Part shown: positions 59,105 to 64,000 of the stretch, piece by piece
Layout: the number at the start of each line of letters is the position of its first letter
Numbering within the stretch: the first letter of the stretch is position 1
Origin: Thelonectria olida
Taxonomy: Eukaryota > Ascomycota > Sordariomycetes > Hypocreales > Nectriaceae
Assembly (NCBI GenBank): GCA_020736575.1
Contig: JAGPYM010000014.1
Location: 969,459 to 1,033,458, forward strand
Direction of reading: 5' to 3'
DNA length: 64,000 nucleotides
The notes under the pieces: generated by a model
Database searches by the model: none
The model's input: the letters and a program-made list of their open reading frames with translations, nothing else
What the model was told of the DNA's origin: nothing
Program-made: the position numbers and the translations under genes

Positions 59105-62100
59105 ACACAGCTTAGAAATCGTGCTAGGAGGTAATACAGGCCTAATAAAAACAGTTAATTATCAAATACAAAGTTTAATATTGAAAGTTTCCTTTATTAT
59201 ATATAAGCTAGAGCTATTACTATTTTAATTTAAATTATATTTAAATAGAATTTAAATAATTAAATAGTAATTAAATAGTATTTAAATAAAGTAAATAGTT
59301 ACTTTCTTTTTTTTAAATAAAAATAAAAATATAAAAAACTTAAATAAATATTAAAAAAGGAAAGTGTTTATTTATTTTTAAAATCTCTTTTTTAAATATA
59401 ATTTAGTTTTATTATATTATAAGCTTTATAAAATAATTTAAAAAGCTTAAAATATTATATAATTATTACTATTATAAGCTTTTAAATATTTAATATTTAT
59501 TTTTTTTATTTTTTTTTAAAAAAAGTTTAATAATATAATTATAAAATTAATTAGTATTTTTATATATTATTATTATATTAAATAATTATTAATTTATAAA
59601 AGTTAGTATAATATAACTCGCCCATTAATAGACTAGTCTAGCTATAAGGCTAAAAAGATTAACTAGTTATTTTATTATATAAGAGAACTGCACTACACAC
59701 CGGCCTATAAGAAGCTATAGGCTTAACTCCTTATAATTATCCCCCCTTTTAAATAGCACGTCCCGAGCTGCAGTTATAAGCTGTAGTATAGTAGTAGTAG
59801 CGGGTTATTAGTAGAGAATGTAGCAATAAGAACGGAGGATTTTTATTAGAGGTTAATAAGAATTAGGTGGTTTAAGCTTCTTACTAAATCGAGCTATATA
59901 GACTTAAAAGGGAAGGCTAGAAACCTTTAAAAATAGATATTATACCTTTTTTATAGTTTTTATTAAGTTTTTTTATTTAAGTTTTTATAATTTATTTTAA
60001 TATTTCTAACTTATTCCCTTTTAATTATTTAATTTACCTATTTTCTATTTTACTTTTTATTTATAATTATAACTAATTGCAAATAAGAGTTAATTTTCCT
60101 TTAAGTCTCTATTACTCTATCTTTTATATATTTACCTTTTATAATTACTTCTATTAGGGGTTAGGTTATATTATTACTCTTACTATTAAATTAGAAATTA
60201 TACTAGGGATTAATAAGCTATTAAACTATTAAATTGGTTTAATAGTAACACTTTTAAGCTATTAAAAACAAACTAGTTATAAAAAGATAAAAGAGAAAAG
60301 GAGTAAAAAACTAGAAAATAGGGATTTAATTAGGCACCTAGTTAATTTTAAACTTTTCTACTTTTTACTTAGTACTTTTACTATTATATAATAATTTCCA
60401 ATTAAACTATTTAATTAGAGGAAAAAGAAAAGAAAGCTATTATTAAATAAGTAAGTTTTATTTTATATTACTAGTACTTTAAAATTTTATATTATAAACC
60501 CTATAAAATAGATATTCTATTTATAATAATATTAAAACCTTAAATAAATATCTTACTACCTAGGGTACCCTTAGTATAAAAGAGCCTAGACTTAAATATG
60601 CCTATTAATAAGATAATATTATTAAGGAATTAAATAGTTCCTAAAGTCTGAAACACTTAGTAGTAAAAGGGATTAAATAGAAGCTAGCATTTTAATTGCA
60701 GTTAAAATAAGTATATAAAGCTATAAAGAGAGATTAAGCAAAAGGTCTTTATTAATCTAAAAATAGGCTTTAGCTTATAGGTATTATTATTATAATTAGT
60801 TATTAAAAGTATATATATTATATTTACTCTTATATTCTTTTAGTATTTAAAGAATATTATTTTTCCTTATAAAAGGACAGTTATTAAAAAGTAAAAAACT
60901 TTATACTATTCTAAAAAAACGCCTTTTAAAAGGCAACTAATATTACCTTTCTAACTTTTACTTATAAAATAACCCATTCTATTTAATCTTTTAACCTAAT
61001 ACCTTCCACAACTTACTAAAAGCTATAAAAGGCCACCCATTCTAAAGTCTTAATAGCTTACTCTTATAAGCTGCATCTAGTTAATAATTAAGACTATTAA
61101 AAGCAACTTACTTATAAAGATCCTTAAACTGCACTCTCCTATACCCAGTTTAATAATAAAATAAATTAACTATTAATATAAGGGCCATATAATTAAAAGG
61201 TCTAATAAGAGCAATTTTAAAAAACCTTCTAATTTATAGTTTAAATTACTTCTTACTACCTCTAATAAGACTACTTCCACTTGTCCTATTTTATTAAAAA
61301 AGTAAACTTAGTAAGTTAGTAAAATAAAAACTAGCTTCCTTATATTAAAAATAACTATTTTATATTTATTTAAAGGGACTAATATCTTTTAAAAGATTCT
61401 AGCCCACTTTAAGAATTTATAAAAAGTATATTTAAAACTTTTCTAAAAAACTTAAAACTAAAGCCTAAATAATCTTATATTAGTTTAGGGTTATTTAAAA
61501 ATAGAATATTTTATTCTATTTAGAATATTTTAAGCTTTTTATTATAAGTAATAGCTACTTTTAAAAGGAATAGCTAGATTACTTTAAGTTATATAATTGC
61601 ACTTTTAGTATTATTAAAAAGGTAAAGTTTACTATTAGTAAATAATTTTAACCTAAAGCTAAAATTAAACTATTAGAATCTTTTAAAAGTAATAATTCTA
61701 ATTAATTAAATATAATAATTAATTATTTAAATTATATAAACTTCTAGTAACTATCTAATAAAAATAATAAAGCTTTTTATAATAAATAATTAAATATCTC
61801 TACCTTATAATATCTATTAGTAGTCTTAAAAATAAATACTAAACCTAAGCCTTATATATAATTATATTAAATATAACTATTACTAGGCTATATAAAAGTA
61901 TATACTTAAACCTTAGGATCTTTATAAAATAGAGTATAATACCCTTTATATTCTTATTATAAAAGGTATTAAAATATGCCTAGCTATTTCTTACTAAGAA
62001 GACTACCTATTCCTACTTAATATAAGGATATAAGACCTCCCTTAAAGCTAAGGAAAATATATATAATTAATATTTCTTATAAGGGTATATAATATTGCCC

Positions 62101-64000
62101 TTATAACTTACTAACTTTTCCACCTAACTAATAGTAGTAACTAATTAAATAGAAGGTTTTAAATAGTAACCCTTAAATAGCTAACTTAATTAATTGTTTT
62201 AATAAAATATTAATTTCTTATATAAGCTTAATTAATAAAGTAAAAGGCCTTATAAAGCTAGTTAGTAATAGAATTAAAAAAAAGCTTATATATATACTTT
62301 TTAAAATGTTTATAACTTTACTATTTAAATAGAATTAATAATTCCTTAGAAAAAGAGAGATATTTTAAATTAATATTATATATATACGCTCTAATTTATT
62401 AAAAATACTAGTATTATAGCAGTTTTAAATATTATTTAAATAAGTATAAGGCCCTTAAAAAAGATATAAATTATAAATATATTAAATATAACTCTAATAC
62501 TATACCTATTATATTAAAAGAAATAGAGAAGTTTTAATTCCTTACCTTATTTTTTACTTTTATAATTAGGTAATAGGATCTTATATTTAATAGCTTTTAA
62601 TCTAGTATCTTAACTAACTAGAAGGTTAAAAGTATACTATTTAAGCTAGTAAGATTAGAGCTAGTAATATTAAATATAATTAAACCTTAAAATAATTAAA
62701 AAGGAAAAGATTAATTAGTTTTTAAAATATATAATAAATATACCTATTAATTAATAGTCTTTATAAACTATATAGCTATTACCTATATAAAAGCCCTTAG
62801 TATAAACTAATCTTATTTTTATTTAAAAGATAATAGTTTAAATATTAAAAAGGTAGTTTAGAGTTACCTTATAAAATCACTCTTATAAAAAGACTATAAC
62901 TTAAAAACTAAAAAGGATAAAATTAAATATAAATAGCTAAAATAAAAAAAGGAAGATTACTAATATTTATAAACTATTAATTAAATATATATAAATTAAA
63001 TATAAACCTAAAGCATTTTTATAAATAATATATAATTTAATTATATTAAAGAAAAGTCTTAAGAAGACCTATTTAAAAAGATATTTTTAACTATTAGAAA
63101 TATTATAATATTTAATTTAATAGCTAGAAGGGCTATTATAAAAACTTTTTAATAATATAAAGGTATTAAAAGTATTAAATAGGTTAATAGGGAAAGTAAA
63201 TAGTAAGTTCTAATATTACTAAAAAATAGAACCTAAGTTAGTACTATTTAGCTAGTAAAGAGGAGGAGGAGAAAATTAATATAAAAGTATATTATAAACT
63301 ATACTACTAACTTTACACTTGCCCTATTATATTTAATAAGCTAGTAATAATAATATTATCTCTCCTTATATATATAAGAAGTCTTTTTATTTTAAATAGT
63401 ACTTTTATATTAAAAGGAATAGAAGAATCTACTAATAGACTTTATAAATACTAGTAAGGCTTAATAAAACTATAACTATTTAATTAAATACTTTTATAAT
63501 AAACCTATTACTATTTATTATATTATAAAAAGAGAATTCTAGCTTATATTTAAAGATACTTTAAATTACTATTTAATTTAAATATTATAATAGTATAATA
63601 ATTAAAGCCCTAATTAATTTAAATTTAAAAGTAATCTTATTTCTAGTAAACTAGTAAAAAAGTATTAGCTTAATATAATTATATATAAGGTTTTAATAAC
63701 TTTATATTTAAAAGGTAGGGTAAGAATAATTAGTAGTTATAATACTACTTATATTTTAATAGTACTATACCCTATTAAAATATATATTATATTAAAAGAA
63801 ATATAATAGTACTATTTATTTTAAATATCCTTTTATTAAAGCTTAAAGCTTATATTTAATTATATAATTAAATTAAATTAAATAATAATCTATTTTATTT
63901 TAAATAATATATAGCTAGTAACCCTAGGCTATAAGAGTATTAAATAGATAACCTATATAAAATATTTATATAAATAAATTATAATATAAATAATAAGTTT
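59105..64000. repeat. AT-rich, RIP-like block (probable degenerate transposons)
   Basis: From about 59105 to the window end the sequence becomes mostly A and T with very many TA steps, stop codons in all frames and almost no CG. No open frame of useful length exists. Short islands with more GC persist (about 59690-59870, with CGGCC and GAGCTGCAG words), perhaps sites less altered. The pattern is that of repeats inactivated by repeat-induced point mutation (C to T, preferentially CpA to TpA), forming an AT isochore that often flanks accessory genes. I cannot identify the original elements. The left boundary is sharp, just after the multicopper oxidase 3' flank. Confidence 0.85.

Noticed and set aside
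59105..64000. Mitochondrial DNA insertion as the source of the AT block
   Set aside because: No rRNA, tRNA or respiratory-chain gene fragment is recognisable and the TA-rich, stop-dense pattern fits RIP better.
1..64000. CRISPR arrays, bacterial operons, riboswitches
   Set aside because: The window is fungal nuclear DNA with spliced genes; no regularly spaced repeats were seen.

Overview
The window is nuclear DNA of a filamentous ascomycete, probably a Sordariomycete. Genes carry short GT-AG introns of 47-77 bases, intergenic DNA is GC-balanced, and the proteins are typical of this group: Csc1-type channel, long HMG-CoA reductase, Ysc84, Zn2Cys6 regulator, P450s and small secreted proteins. 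The last ~4.9 kb is an extremely AT-rich, stop-riddled block of the kind left by repeat-induced point mutation (RIP). I cannot name the species.

Housekeeping half (1-26 kb): an M3 metallopeptidase (+) converges on a Csc1/OSCA-type channel (-). Next come a conserved orphan with one membrane segment, an RBR-type E3 ubiquitin ligase interrupted by one in-frame amber codon, a small orphan and an oleate hydratase, all on the minus strand. A gene-poor stretch of about 5.6 kb follows, ending in the pyrimidine-rich leader of HMG-CoA reductase (+). HMG-CoA reductase converges on a nicotinamidase (-).

Accessory half (27-59 kb): a STAND-type (NLR-like) gene keeps the N-terminal helical domain and the post-NACHT part but has no nucleotide-binding core. 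It is followed by a secreted alginate-lyase-like enzyme divergent from a secreted alpha/beta hydrolase, a Zn2Cys6 regulator, a 98-residue cysteine-rich secreted protein read directly from the sequence, a Ysc84/SYLF protein, two convergent P450s and a membrane-anchored SDR. There is then a 346-base Tc1/mariner-like MITE with TA duplications, a secreted beta-propeller, an orphan, a secreted jelly-roll-like protein, a Ccc1/VIT1-type transporter, and a secreted acid phosphatase divergent from a membrane-anchored multicopper oxidase. The RIP-like block begins about 100 bases past the oxidase.

The P450/P450/SDR group near a Zn2Cys6 regulator resembles a small tailoring or detoxification cluster, but no PKS, NRPS or terpene cyclase is in the window. 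The multicopper oxidase and the Ccc1-type transporter suggest metal handling, but a shared function is only inferred. Most multi-exon models were built by hand: each junction given has a GT-AG (once GC-AG) boundary and keeps the reading frame.
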